Shown one piece after another: positions 55,565-64,000 of a DNA stretch of 64,000 bases (position 1 is its first letter; every line of letters begins with the position of its first letter). Origin of the DNA: Portibacter marinus (GTDB lineage Bacteria; Bacteroidota; Bacteroidia; Chitinophagales; Saprospiraceae); assembly GCF_021533195.1 (NCBI RefSeq), contig NZ_JAJNKB010000008.1, positions 182,026 through 246,025 of the forward strand. The letters are read 5' to 3'. The notes below the pieces were generated by a model. The model was not told where the DNA came from. It made no database searches and was given only the letters and a program-made list of their open reading frames with translations. The translations under genes were made by a program, and so were the position numbers.

Positions 55565-56232
55565 AAGTCATTTATGAGGATGAACACATGCTGGCAATCA
55601 ATAAACCACATGGTCTTCTGGTTCACAAAACTAAAATTGCCAAAGATGCTAAGCAGTTTGCTTTGCAGTTGCTGCGAGATCAGGTGGGATATAAGGTTTT
55701 TCCAGCACACAGGCTGGACCGAAAAACGTCTGGTGTCCTGGTCTTTTCTAAAAACAAAATGATGGATTCCATGATTCAGCAGCAGTTTATGAATCATAAG
55801 GTTGAAAAAACGTATCTTGCGATCGTTCGGGGCTGGCTGGATGATACTGGTGAAATTGACCATCCCATTGGCGAAGCCTTAAAAAAGAAAGAAGCCATTA
55901 CTAAATATCAGCTTAAAGAAAGATTTGAAATTGATGTGCCACTCGGCAAACATGAGACATCGAGGTACAGTCTTTTAGAGATTAGACCATTGACAGGTAG
56001 GTTTCATCAGATCAGAAAACACATGGCTCATATTTTCCATCCGATCATTGGTGATCGGCCTCATGGCTGCTCGAAACAGAATAGGATGTGGAAAAACTTA
56101 TTTGCGATGGAAAAGATGATGCTACATGCTTCAGAATTGAAAATCAATCTTCCTGAATCAGCCACCATTGAGATAAAAGCACCCCTGAGCAATGACTTTA
56201 ATCGTGTCCTTGAGATACTAAAAAACAATTGA
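55555..56232 (+). CDS. RluA-family pseudouridine synthase, TruC-like
   Basis: 225 residues. It has VIYEDEHMLAINKPHGLLVHK, the catalytic-aspartate motif HRLDRKTSGVLVFSK, and the C-terminal RPLTGRFHQIRKHMAHIFHPIIGDRPHGCSKQNR, whose end resembles E. coli TruC, the enzyme making pseudouridine 65 in tRNA. No S4 domain is present, as in TruC. The target assignment is by resemblance only. Starts within the end of the glycosyltransferase gene. Confidence 0.88.
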   Translation: MRLEVIYEDEHMLAINKPHGLLVHKTKIAKDAKQFALQLLRDQVGYKVFPAHRLDRKTSGVLVFSKNKMMDSMIQQQFMNHKVEKTYLAIVRGWLDDTGEIDHPIGEALKKKEAITKYQLKERFEIDVPLGKHETSRYSLLEIRPLTGRFHQIRKHMAHIFHPIIGDRPHGCSKQNRMWKNLFAMEKMMLHASELKINLPESATIEIKAPLSNDFNRVLEILKNN

Positions 56233-56233
56233 A

Positions 56234-56989
56234 ATGGAATTAAATTTAGCGGTATTAGTCGATGGAGATAATATACCAGCAGCATATGTGAAGGAAATGA
56301 TGGAGGAGATTGCAAAATATGGCAATCCTACCATTAAAAGAATTTATGGAGACTGGACACGTCCCGGTCTTAGTAAGTGGAAGAATGTGCTTTTAGAAAA
56401 TGCCATCACACCTGTGCAGCAATATGGCTATACCAGAGGAAAAAATGCTACCGACTCAGCCATGATCATTGATGCCATGGATATATTGTACTCTGGAAAA
56501 GTGACCGGTTTCTGCCTGGTATCCAGTGATAGCGATTTTACAAGATTAGCGACAAGGCTCAGGGAGGCCGGCATGCAAGTTTTTGGAATTGGTGAAAAAA
56601 AGACACCGAATCCTTTTATCGTAGCCTGTGATCGGTTTATTTATCTGGAAATATTGAGAGAATCTGAGAATGAGGCGGACAAAAACGAAACCGCGAAAGA
56701 ACCGGCCGCAACCAATAATGTGGACAAGATTACACCTAGAGTCGTCAAATTTATATCCTCTACCATAGAGGACCTATCAGATGACGATGGATGGGCTTTT
56801 TTAGGAGATGTAGGTAGTCTGCTGCAGAAGAAAATGCCTAATTTTGATTCCAGGAATTATGGCTTTAGAAAACTGACTCCGCTGATTGAATCCATTGATA
56901 AATTTGAGGTCGAAAGAAGAGAGAATTCAGGAAGGTTTAAGTTAGTTTATGTACGGATAAAGAAAAAACGTAAATTGAGAAAAAAGTAA
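56234..56989 (+). CDS. NYN-domain nuclease-like protein with OST-HTH/LOTUS-like C-terminus
   Basis: 251 residues. The PIN-like NYN (LabA/DUF88) domain covers about 5-140, with acidic metal-site residues in AVLVDGDNIPA (Asp10, Asp12), TDSAMIIDAMD and LVSSDSDFTRLATRLRE. A linker rich in Glu, Lys and Ala leads to a C-terminal part (about 165-240) with FLGDVGSLLQKKMPNFDSRNYGFRKLTPLIE, typical of OST-HTH/LOTUS RNA-binding domains. RNA processing is the likely role. It begins one base after the pseudouridine synthase stop, so two RNA-linked genes are paired. Confidence 0.85.
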   Translation: MELNLAVLVDGDNIPAAYVKEMMEEIAKYGNPTIKRIYGDWTRPGLSKWKNVLLENAITPVQQYGYTRGKNATDSAMIIDAMDILYSGKVTGFCLVSSDSDFTRLATRLREAGMQVFGIGEKKTPNPFIVACDRFIYLEILRESENEADKNETAKEPAATNNVDKITPRVVKFISSTIEDLSDDDGWAFLGDVGSLLQKKMPNFDSRNYGFRKLTPLIESIDKFEVERRENSGRFKLVYVRIKKKRKLRKK

Positions 56990-56995
56990 GCTAGA

Positions 56996-59900
56996 ATGAT
57001 CATTAATAGTCGCGTCCTTGTGGCAGCATTTTTATGTCTCACCATGATTTCCTGTCATCTCAATGATGACACCACTAAAATTCAGCTCAATCCTGATGAC
57101 CGTATCGTATTGATAGGTAATAACTTATGTTCAAGAATGATGAATTTTGGTCATTTTGAAACAGAGTTGCAAACGAGGTTTGCCGATCATAGATTGACAG
57201 TTCGTAATATGTGTGATGCGGGGAACACTCCCGGTTTCAGGCCTCATTCTTCTAGAAAATCGCCGTGGGCTTTTGAAGGTGCGGAGAAATTTTATCAAAA
57301 TGAATTAGGTAATCCTACCAATAGTATTGGTTTTTATTCCACTTCAGATGAATGGCTCAATACCCTTCAACCAGATGTGATACTTGCTTTTTTCGGTTAT
57401 AATGAATCCTTTAGAGGAGACGAAGGACTCGAAAATTATAGCGTGGAATTAGAGGCCTTCTTGGATCACACGCTTACCCAGCAGTATAAAGGAGACACCA
57501 CTTCAGAACTGGTTTTAATTTCACCCATTAAATTCGAAGACCTTTCTGAAGATTTTGACTACCCTGATGGAGTTGAGATCAATGATCGCATAAGAGCCTA
57601 TACAAAAGTTATGTCTGAAGTGGCTCATATGAAAGCAATCAAGTTTGTGGACTTGTACGATGTTACTGATGACTGGACTGACTATACTGATGATGGTTTT
57701 CAATTAACGGACGAATCCTATCAAAGATTGGCAGAAGTATTGGTCAATCAAATTTTTGCCAATCCATCTAATCAAACCCCTAATCGGGAGCTGGTCCATG
57801 ACTATGTTCTCGAGAAAGACTGGATGTGGCATAATGATTACAAAATCCCAAATGGAGTTCATGTCTACGGTCGCAGATATGAGCCTTTTGGTGGAGATAA
57901 TTATCCAGCTGAGATCGAAAAAATCAGACAAATGACAGCTCTCCGGGATACTGCCATCTGGGCAGCCGTCAAGGGTCAAATGACAAACTTGGATTCGCTG
58001 GATCAGACTACAAGGTCATTACCAGAGGTGGAAACCAATTATAATCCTGAAAATCTAGAAGATCAAGCCTACAAATACGGACAGGAATATTTAGAAACAT
58101 TCACGATGGCACCCGGCTACAAGGTGGAGGTATTTGCGTCTGAGGAAGATTTCCCGGATTTAGCAAACCCTTGTCAGATGTCTTTTGACGACAAAGGTAG
58201 ATTGTGGGTCAGTGTTATGCCCTCTTACCCTCATTACAAACCTGGTGACGGCAAACCAGACGATAAACTAATTATCTTGGAAGATACTGATGCTGATGGG
58301 AAGGCGGATAAGCAAACCATATTCGTTGACGGTCTACACTTACCGGTTGGGTTTGAATTTACACCTGATGGAGTTTTAGTAAGTCAAGGAACAAATCTCA
58401 AATTATTTACAGATACTGATGGCGATGACAGAGCAGATACAGAACGGATCATTTTTAGTGGCTTCGATGATCACGATACCCACCATAATATCAGTGCTTT
58501 TTGCGCAGATCCTTCAGGTGCTGTGTATATGGGTGAAGGCGTTTTTCTTCATACAAGCGTTGAAACAGCCTACGGGCCACAAAGATCTGCTAACGGCGGC
58601 TTCTATAGGTACAATCCCACTAAAAACAAATTAGATCGGATCGCCAACATGAATATTCCTAATCCCTGGGGGACGGCATTTGATCGTTGGGGACAGGATT
58701 TCTTTTTGCACACTTCAGGTCCAACTGTTAATTGGATGATGCCATCTACTACGAAGCAACGATATGGTTCACCGGTTCCAATCACAGAAAACCTCATTGA
58801 ACCAGATCATAGAGTACGTCCAACCTCAGGACTTGAATTTATTAGCAGCAGACATTTTCCCGATGAAGTGCAGGGCGATATGTTGCTTAACAATACGATA
58901 GGATTTTTAGGGACTAAGCAACATCAGATGATGGACAGTGGTACGGGATATGAGACCAAATGGAGGCAGGATCTGATCAGAAGTACTGATGGCAATTTCA
59001 GACCAGTTGATCTGGAATTTGCACCTGACGGTAGTTTATACATGGTGGACTGGCATAATATTCTGGTCGGACACATGCAGCATAATGCAAGAGACCCTTT
59101 GAGAGACCACGTTCATGGTAGAGTTCTACGGATAACTTATCCAGAAAGACCATTGGTTACACCAGCAAAAGTACATGGAGCCTCTATTGCTGAACTATTT
59201 GAGAATTTGAAGCTTCCAGAATACCGGGCAAGATACAGGTCCCGAAGAGCACTACGAGGTAAAGAAGAAAGTGAAGTGTACGATCACCTGCAAAGCTGGA
59301 AAGCTGAGCAGACAGATGAGCATGCACTCCTGGAAGGGCTGTGGGTAAGTTGGGGTATTAATCAGATAGATGTTGAATTACTCATAAAGTTATTAAATTC
59401 AACAGATCATAGGGTGAGAGCGGCTGCTGTCAAAGTGCTGAGGTATAATTACGAGGATGTTCCCGATTACAAATCGTTGTTTTTAGAAGCAGTGCAGGAC
59501 GAGCATGGCCGTGTTCGCCTAGAAGCCATTGTGGCATCTTCTTGGCTTCCACTCATAGACGGATTAGAAGTTTTAAACAGTGTGGATAAATCGACACTAG
59601 ACAACTGGATGAAGGCTTCTTATAACTATGGACTGGCTCATCTCAAGGATCAAAATTTCGTACCTGAGAAAAATCAAGAGGAAATATTGACAGCATTAGA
59701 AGGAGACCATAAAAGTTCTTTCATAAGGGGTAAGGAACTGTATATGCGTGAAAGTTCGTGCGTCACGTGTCATCAAGAGGATGGAAATGGATTAGTAGCT
59801 TCAGGGTTTCCTCCGCTTACAAACTCGGAGTGGGTAAACAAAAATGATGAAGTCCTAATTAAAATTGCGCTTAAAGGTATCTATGGACCAATCACCGTAG

Positions 59901-60118
59901 CAGGTAAAGACTATCCCGGACAAGTACCTATGCCCGGATATGAAAAGATGTTAAATGATCAGGAAATTGCAGATGTTCTCACCTACGTGAAAAATGCTTT
60001 TGGTGACGGAAGTTCGGTCATTACTGCAGATCAGGTAGAATTTATAAGAAAAGGAGATACGGACCAAACGACTTACTATAGCCCGGAAGAATTGCTTAGA
60101 GTATATTCTATACAGTAG
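56996..60118 (+). CDS. SGNH-like / PVC-type propeller / HEAT / cytochrome c fusion lipoprotein
   Basis: 1040 residues. A lipoprotein signal (MIINSRVLVAAFLCLTMISC, Cys20) leads to an SGNH/GDSL-like domain (about 35-260) with IGNNLCSRM and FFGYNES, then a beta-propeller of the PVC-type haem-binding or membrane-bound dehydrogenase kind (about 375-720) with Asp-rich DTDADGKADK loops. HEAT-like helices follow (about 740-890). The C-terminal cytochrome c domain has Cys922-Val-Thr-Cys925-His926 and a probable axial Met in VPMPGYEKM. The type suggests sugar oxidation with electrons passed to a c-type chain. All parts look intact. Confidence 0.88.
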   Translation: MIINSRVLVAAFLCLTMISCHLNDDTTKIQLNPDDRIVLIGNNLCSRMMNFGHFETELQTRFADHRLTVRNMCDAGNTPGFRPHSSRKSPWAFEGAEKFYQNELGNPTNSIGFYSTSDEWLNTLQPDVILAFFGYNESFRGDEGLENYSVELEAFLDHTLTQQYKGDTTSELVLISPIKFEDLSEDFDYPDGVEINDRIRAYTKVMSEVAHMKAIKFVDLYDVTDDWTDYTDDGFQLTDESYQRLAEVLVNQIFANPSNQTPNRELVHDYVLEKDWMWHNDYKIPNGVHVYGRRYEPFGGDNYPAEIEKIRQMTALRDTAIWAAVKGQMTNLDSLDQTTRSLPEVETNYNPENLEDQAYKYGQEYLETFTMAPGYKVEVFASEEDFPDLANPCQMSFDDKGRLWVSVMPSYPHYKPGDGKPDDKLIILEDTDADGKADKQTIFVDGLHLPVGFEFTPDGVLVSQGTNLKLFTDTDGDDRADTERIIFSGFDDHDTHHNISAFCADPSGAVYMGEGVFLHTSVETAYGPQRSANGGFYRYNPTKNKLDRIANMNIPNPWGTAFDRWGQDFFLHTSGPTVNWMMPSTTKQRYGSPVPITENLIEPDHRVRPTSGLEFISSRHFPDEVQGDMLLNNTIGFLGTKQHQMMDSGTGYETKWRQDLIRSTDGNFRPVDLEFAPDGSLYMVDWHNILVGHMQHNARDPLRDHVHGRVLRITYPERPLVTPAKVHGASIAELFENLKLPEYRARYRSRRALRGKEESEVYDHLQSWKAEQTDEHALLEGLWVSWGINQIDVELLIKLLNSTDHRVRAAAVKVLRYNYEDVPDYKSLFLEAVQDEHGRVRLEAIVASSWLPLIDGLEVLNSVDKSTLDNWMKASYNYGLAHLKDQNFVPEKNQEEILTALEGDHKSSFIRGKELYMRESSCVTCHQEDGNGLVASGFPPLTNSEWVNKNDEVLIKIALKGIYGPITVAGKDYPGQVPMPGYEKMLNDQEIADVLTYVKNAFGDGSSVITADQVEFIRKGDTDQTTYYSPEELLRVYSIQ

Positions 60119-60131
60119 ATATTACTTCAGA

Positions 60132-60208
60132 ATGATCAAAAATTTTAAAAAGTCAGGGCAGAAGCAACCACAAATCCAAGATAAGTCTGTAATATTGCAG
60201 TTTTTCTA
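60132..60208 (+). pseudogene. Possible displaced 5' end of the helicase gene (frameshift at a T run)
   Basis: An ATG at 60132 opens a 25-codon frame that ends at TAA (60207-60209) right after TTTTTC. Adding one T to the five-T run at 60201-60205 would fuse it to the helicase frame at 60206. Either one base was lost (mutation or sequencing error) or these 25 codons are unrelated. Confidence 0.4.
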
Positions 60209-60325
60209 AAAGTAAATTATAGTCTTATCGCAGAGATAGAAAAGAAGGATCTATACGACTACCAGACAGAGTCCATAGCAGAGATTTTTAGTTATATTGA
60301 CTCTTACCAGGGAGAAAATAAGAAC

Positions 60326-61720
60326 TTGTTGTTTCAACTTCCCACTGGAGGAGGCAAGACCGTGATTTTCTCTGAAATTGCAAGGAGGTTTGTCGAAAAC
60401 CGAAACGAGAAGGTCTTGATTTTGACGCATCGGATTGAGCTTTCCCGACAGACAAGCAACATGCTTTCTAAATTTGGTGTCGAGAATCTGGTAATTGAGA
60501 GCAGCGTCAAGAAGTTACCACAACCCAATCCCTATCACTGCTATGTAGCGATGGTAGAAACATTGAATAATCGCCTGAATGATAAGGATATGTCTATGAA
60601 AGACATAGGCTTAGTCATTATCGATGAAGCTCACTACAATAGCTTTACGAAATTATTTAAGTTTTTTCACTATACCATGATCCTGGGAGTGACCGCTACC
60701 CCACTGAGTAGCAATATTAAGCTTCCTATGAACGATAACTATGATGATCTGATCGTAGGGCCCCAAATCAATGATTTAATTAAAAACGAGTTTCTTGCAG
60801 AAGCAGATATTGAGGTATACAATGTAGGTTTGGGTTCGCTTAAAGTTGGTATGAACGGTGATTACACCGTTAGTTCTTCTGACAGATTGTATGCAGATTT
60901 CAATATGCGGTCTCTCTTATTGAGAGCCTATAAAGAAAAGGCACTGGGTACTAAAACCCTCATCTTTAATAATGGGATCAAGACATCGCAACAGGTCTAT
61001 CTGACATTCAAAGAAGCTGGTTTCGATATTCGACATCTCGATAATAAAAACTCTGCAAAAGAGAGAAGATCCATTCTTAAATGGTTTAAGGAGACCCCTG
61101 ATGCTATTTTGACGTCGGTAAGTATTCTGACGACCGGTTTTGATGAACCTACGATTGATACCATCATTATGAATCGGGCGACCAAGTCCTTGACTTTGTA
61201 TTTTCAAATGATTGGTAGAGGTTCCCGAATTTTAGGCAACAAGAAAAAGTTTACCATCATTGATCTGGGTAACAATGTGGCCCGTTTTGGTCCCTGGAAT
61301 GCACCTGTTGACTGGCAAAAGATCTTTAAATCACCGGATTTATTTTATCAGAATTTGGTATTGGACGAAGACATCGAACGCCAATTCCGCTATGTTATGC
61401 CAGATGAGTTGAGAGAGAAATTCGCTAATACAGATGAAGTAACTTTTGACATCTATGAAGAATACAATAAAAACGTTGCAAAGCACGGAAGGCCAACTGA
61501 GGTTTTAGAAAAATCATTAGAACAGCACATATCCATGATTAAAGAGAACGCACCAGACTTGTTGACTGCCCTGGGATTGGCAAGGTTGCTGGAACACGAT
61601 ATTTCGCAGCGTATCAAGCACTATTCTTACTGTATTACGAAGAGCACGCTAAATTACAGGAGGTGGTTAAGGGATGACTACACGAGTAAGTTGAAGTCGA
61701 GATTGATGAAGGAGTATTGA
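60326..61720 (+). CDS. SF2 DEAD/DEAH-type helicase, 5' end broken or non-canonical
   Basis: 464 residues as read from a TTG at 60326. Motifs are Walker A PTGGGKT (6-12), IIDEAH (98-103), GVTATP (121-126), TSVSILTTGFDEP and QMIGRGSR. The start falls inside the helicase core: the same frame continues upstream through EKKDLYDYQTESIAEIFSYI, the expected Q-motif-like N-terminus. That stretch has no ATG; an ATA at 60236 occupies the position where homologues, as I recall them, start. So the true product is longer, or the gene is damaged. Substrate unknown; it resembles RecQ/UvrB-like DNA helicase-family proteins common in Bacteroidota. Confidence 0.8.
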   Translation: MLFQLPTGGGKTVIFSEIARRFVENRNEKVLILTHRIELSRQTSNMLSKFGVENLVIESSVKKLPQPNPYHCYVAMVETLNNRLNDKDMSMKDIGLVIIDEAHYNSFTKLFKFFHYTMILGVTATPLSSNIKLPMNDNYDDLIVGPQINDLIKNEFLAEADIEVYNVGLGSLKVGMNGDYTVSSSDRLYADFNMRSLLLRAYKEKALGTKTLIFNNGIKTSQQVYLTFKEAGFDIRHLDNKNSAKERRSILKWFKETPDAILTSVSILTTGFDEPTIDTIIMNRATKSLTLYFQMIGRGSRILGNKKKFTIIDLGNNVARFGPWNAPVDWQKIFKSPDLFYQNLVLDEDIERQFRYVMPDELREKFANTDEVTFDIYEEYNKNVAKHGRPTEVLEKSLEQHISMIKENAPDLLTALGLARLLEHDISQRIKHYSYCITKSTLNYRRWLRDDYTSKLKSRLMKEY

Positions 61721-62011
61721 GTGAAACAGACATAGTTTTATGGTCCAATATTCTTTATGGTCACATTTCAATGTTTTTATTTTGGTGTATACTGAGGTAG
61801 CTATGAGATAATTACTGATTAGCTAATCCATTTTATGAAAATACCTTATATCGAGATTATGAAGCACCCTTGGTGAACACGGCAATTAAAAGTTCTAACG
61901 TCATATGTGAAAGACCATCGGTCATTATTCTGCAACAGGTGATATATTTTTGTGCCGGTATGGGATAGTTATGTGTGATGAAACAACCTAAAAAAACCGA
62001 AAATATAAATA

Positions 62012-62170
62012 ATGAATAGCTTTCTATTTTATAAACAACTAGACTCGCTGAATTCTAGTCTTACCTCTCTGCCAATGATAGCAAAGTATTATGCAAAAAG
62101 TTACTCATTCCCATTTCAAAGTGAGAAATGCTATATTATTAAAGCGGGAGTTAGTCTGAAAGGGAAGTGA
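62012..62170 (+). CDS. Possible small protein (52 residues), doubtful
   Basis: An ATG-started frame reading MNSFLFYKQLDSLNSSLTSL and ending GVSLKGK. No signal peptide, domain or ribosome-binding site supports it, and it is as long as chance frames in this DNA. Listed because nothing else occupies the gap. Confidence 0.15.
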   Translation: MNSFLFYKQLDSLNSSLTSLPMIAKYYAKSYSFPFQSEKCYIIKAGVSLKGK

Positions 62171-62243
62171 ATCAGCTGAGTTAATAGGTCTAAGAACAGT
62201 CTTATGTAATTTAGTTGAATAAAAACATTTACTAATGTGTATT

Positions 62244-62251
62244 TATCTTTG
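62244..62251 (+). promoter_or_regulatory. Putative -7 promoter box for the last lipoprotein gene
   Basis: TATCTTTG, a full TAnnTTTG match, 44 bases before the ATG at 62296. Confidence 0.4.
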
Positions 62252-62295
62252 TCAAGAGGATAATATTTAACTTGACGGGCATAAAACACTAATTA

Positions 62296-63549
62296 ATGAA
62301 ACACTTACTTGTTATTGCTATTTCTTTGCTGAGCATTGCCTGTAATACCAAAAGTGAAAGTCAGAAAAAGTTAGATTTTGTGGAATTTGATTTTCATTTT
62401 GATACAGAGTCAAATGAAATGCCATACAATTTTTCTTCCTATTGGGATACCTTTCCTTCCATTGTCGATAGAACAGCATGGGAATTTGCCAAAATCGGAA
62501 ACATAGAAAGGATGCATGAGATTTGGGATACGAAAGAATCAATTGAAATTGGACTTACGCAGGAACAACGAGATAGTTTTGGCCTCTACAAAGCAATGGA
62601 TGCAATAGATTACATATTGAATGAAGCTGAAGAGCACCAAGTAGTCATCATCAATGAAGCTCATCAAATGCCCCAACATCGAATTTTTACCACTCGACTA
62701 CTTAAAGGACTCAAAAAAAGAGGCTTTAAACACTTAGGAATGGAAGGATATTTCAATACGCCTCAAGCAGATTCAATCATGCAAGCCAATGGTTATCCTA
62801 TTCTTGATTCTGGATATTTTACACAAGAACCTCAATTTGCCAATTTAATAAGAACTGCCTTTGATATGGGGTTCAATTTATTTGGGTATGAAAGCAGTGG
62901 ACATTCTAATGGGAAGGAAAGAGAAATTAATCAAGCCCGGAATATTGAATCCTATCTAAATCGATACCCCAACGAAAAGATATTAATTCATTGTGGCTTT
63001 GATCATGTGTACGAAGGAGATATGCCTAACATGTCCATGGGTTGGGGAAAGGCGATGGCAGGGAGATTGACGGTATTTACAGGTGTTAACCCATTAACCA
63101 TAAATCAGACCATTTATTCTGAAAAGGGTAATAGCGATTACGAAAACTCGTATTATCAGATTACAGATCTAGAAAGATCTAGTGTTTTTGTCAATGAATC
63201 TGGTGAGCTGTTTGGTCAGCAACGAAAGGAAGCCTCTCTTGATTTACCTCCTATGGGTACATTCAGATATGACATAGCAGTTTTCCATCCAAGAAGTAAA
63301 AAGTACGATCGTCCACAATGGATGGTATATGGTGATCGTAAAGAAGTGGAACTATCATTTGTTGAAGAAAATATCCAGTGCCCTTGTTTGGTACTTGCCT
63401 ACAAAAAAGGTGAGAAAGTTGGCAAAGCCGTTCCATATGATATACAAGAGACGGATGATAAGAAGGTTACATTAGTTTTGGATAAATCTGACTTTGAAAT
63501 TGTCATACTGAATCAGAAGAATATAGCCCTAAAAGCTGAATTTAATTAG
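62296..63549 (+). CDS. Lipoprotein with ChaN/EreA-like motif, function unknown
   Basis: 417 residues. The signal MKHLLVIAISLLSIAC gives a lipid-anchored Cys16. Around residues 115-140, VVIINEAHQMPQHRIFTTRLL recalls the Glu-x-His motif of ChaN-like and erythromycin-esterase-like proteins, and later FNLFGYES and KILIHCGFDHVYEGD could be the matching second and third blocks. This places it loosely in that superfamily (haem or metal binding, or hydrolysis); the C-terminal 150 residues are not recognised. No neighbour helps. The function is open. Confidence 0.6.
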   Translation: MKHLLVIAISLLSIACNTKSESQKKLDFVEFDFHFDTESNEMPYNFSSYWDTFPSIVDRTAWEFAKIGNIERMHEIWDTKESIEIGLTQEQRDSFGLYKAMDAIDYILNEAEEHQVVIINEAHQMPQHRIFTTRLLKGLKKRGFKHLGMEGYFNTPQADSIMQANGYPILDSGYFTQEPQFANLIRTAFDMGFNLFGYESSGHSNGKEREINQARNIESYLNRYPNEKILIHCGFDHVYEGDMPNMSMGWGKAMAGRLTVFTGVNPLTINQTIYSEKGNSDYENSYYQITDLERSSVFVNESGELFGQQRKEASLDLPPMGTFRYDIAVFHPRSKKYDRPQWMVYGDRKEVELSFVEENIQCPCLVLAYKKGEKVGKAVPYDIQETDDKKVTLVLDKSDFEIVILNQKNIALKAEFN

Positions 63550-64000
63550 GCATCTTTGCAAAAACTTTATGTTTAAATTGATAGCCAAAAGACTTTTAGG
63601 AGGTGGAAAATATGGCAGAATGGTATGGGAGATACGCTAGAATAGATGAATTAATCCAAATGAAGACTAGAGTCACCACACATAACACGGCATGATCAGA
63701 ATGGCTTGTACCTTACCACTCTCGATATGCCCAGATCGTCGTGCACAATTCCCCTGACTCACTCATTTACACCTACCAAGATTGAATTTCAATATTAAAT
63801 CATTCAATAATAAAAAGCACTTCTGGGAAGTGAGCTTCCCCCCAATTGTTAGACAGAAATAGTCTGTTTTTAGGTTTGAATTTGGCAGTTCGGTTTTCCA
63901 CATTTCAATATCAAAAATATCCATGGTAAGATATTTTCAGATGTTGAACATAGTGGGAAACATGAATATTTATGCAGCTACTTTTAGCTTCGTTTTATAG
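63550..64000. other. 451-bp right-end region without a clear gene
   Basis: Only short frames on either strand (the longest noted is 53 codons on the minus strand). CACTTC / GAAGTG at about 63819-63833 is a small hairpin. AGGAGGTGG at 63598-63606 is a rare strong Shine-Dalgarno-like stretch but leads to only 27 codons. A gene could begin beyond the window edge. Confidence 0.4.

Larger units (their letters stand above)
61721..62295. other. 575-bp region without a clear gene
   Basis: AT-rich. It contains one 52-codon open frame (listed separately) and a promoter-like octamer near its right end. No RNA gene, repeat family or insertion sequence is recognisable; an ACTAGA/TCTAGT inverted repeat near 62039-62060 is short. 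Confidence 0.5.

Noticed and set aside
63598..63696. Small gene after the AGGAGGTGG sequence
   Set aside because: The frame has only 27 codons and no supporting feature; strong Shine-Dalgarno sites are not typical of this genome.
63815..63900. Insertion-sequence end or attachment site near the right edge
   Set aside because: The hairpins are only 4-6 bases, and no transposase fragment or target duplication is visible.

Overview
The window is a 64 kb piece of a chromosome from a member of the Bacteroidota, most likely a free-living gliding or surface-attached heterotroph (Saprospiria/Cytophagia-like). The grounds are a type IX secretion (T9SS) cassette with a PorP/SprF protein and a cargo with a type B C-terminal sorting domain, an OmpA protein with thrombospondin type-3 repeats, a TonB-receptor-type barrel, a sulfatase next to a sodium symporter, weak or absent Shine-Dalgarno sequences, and repeated -7 promoter boxes of the Bacteroidota form TAnnTTTG. 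Base composition is AT-rich and looks even. I see no rRNA, tRNA, CRISPR array, prophage or intact insertion sequence. Coding density is high and most genes are housekeeping.

Layout. 1-3.9 kb: trxB (cut by the left edge), a membrane-anchored subtilase, aroK, a DUF1573 lipoprotein and yajC. 3.9-10.6 kb: the T9SS trio porP/sprF, a PorE-like OmpA protein and a large cysteine-rich PKD cargo. 10.9-20 kb: NAD(P)HX repair, a sirtuin, a eukaryote-like class Ia ribonucleotide reductase, corA, and an HExxH protein coupled to an FtsX-type permease. 20-27 kb: tyrS, a methyltransferase, a trans-sulfuration-type PLP enzyme, a MazG-like pyrophosphohydrolase and a TRAP transporter whose binding protein converges on its permeases. 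27-34.5 kb: OmpA/TSP3, short asparaginase with YkuK, a DUF255 thioredoxin-fold lipoprotein, a lone FtsE-like ATPase with a DUF697-SHOCT protein, a SET protein and a lone CBM48 protein.

34.5-44.2 kb: an outer-membrane receptor, an acetyltransferase, a sulfatase/symporter pair, a TPR protein, ribH, a metallo-beta-lactamase-fold enzyme and a glycine-rich RRM protein with a T-rich leader. 44.2-56 kb: an S1P-lyase-like PLP enzyme with a DUF819 membrane protein, divergent pyrC and purKE, two outer-membrane proteins (a DUF547-barrel fusion and an Omp85-like barrel), a cyclophilin, an M23/LysM peptidase, a membrane glycosyltransferase and a TruC-like pseudouridine synthase. 56-64 kb: a NYN protein, a 1040-residue SGNH/propeller/cytochrome c fusion, an SF2 helicase with a damaged 5' end, and a lipoprotein, with two stretches of 450-575 bp holding no convincing gene.

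Most worth a second look: the helicase 5' end, where one missing T in a five-T run would explain why its conserved N-terminal block has no start codon; the glycosyltransferase whose first membrane helix lies upstream of its first ATG; the terminator-like hairpin touching the ribH start codon; the T-rich leader of the RRM gene; the T9SS trio; and the DUF547-barrel/Omp85-like pair. I found no system I can firmly call new; several two- or three-gene associations are reported as candidates. Many genes have a TTG or GTG codon upstream of the likelier ATG, and starts were chosen from signal peptides, family alignment and promoter position.
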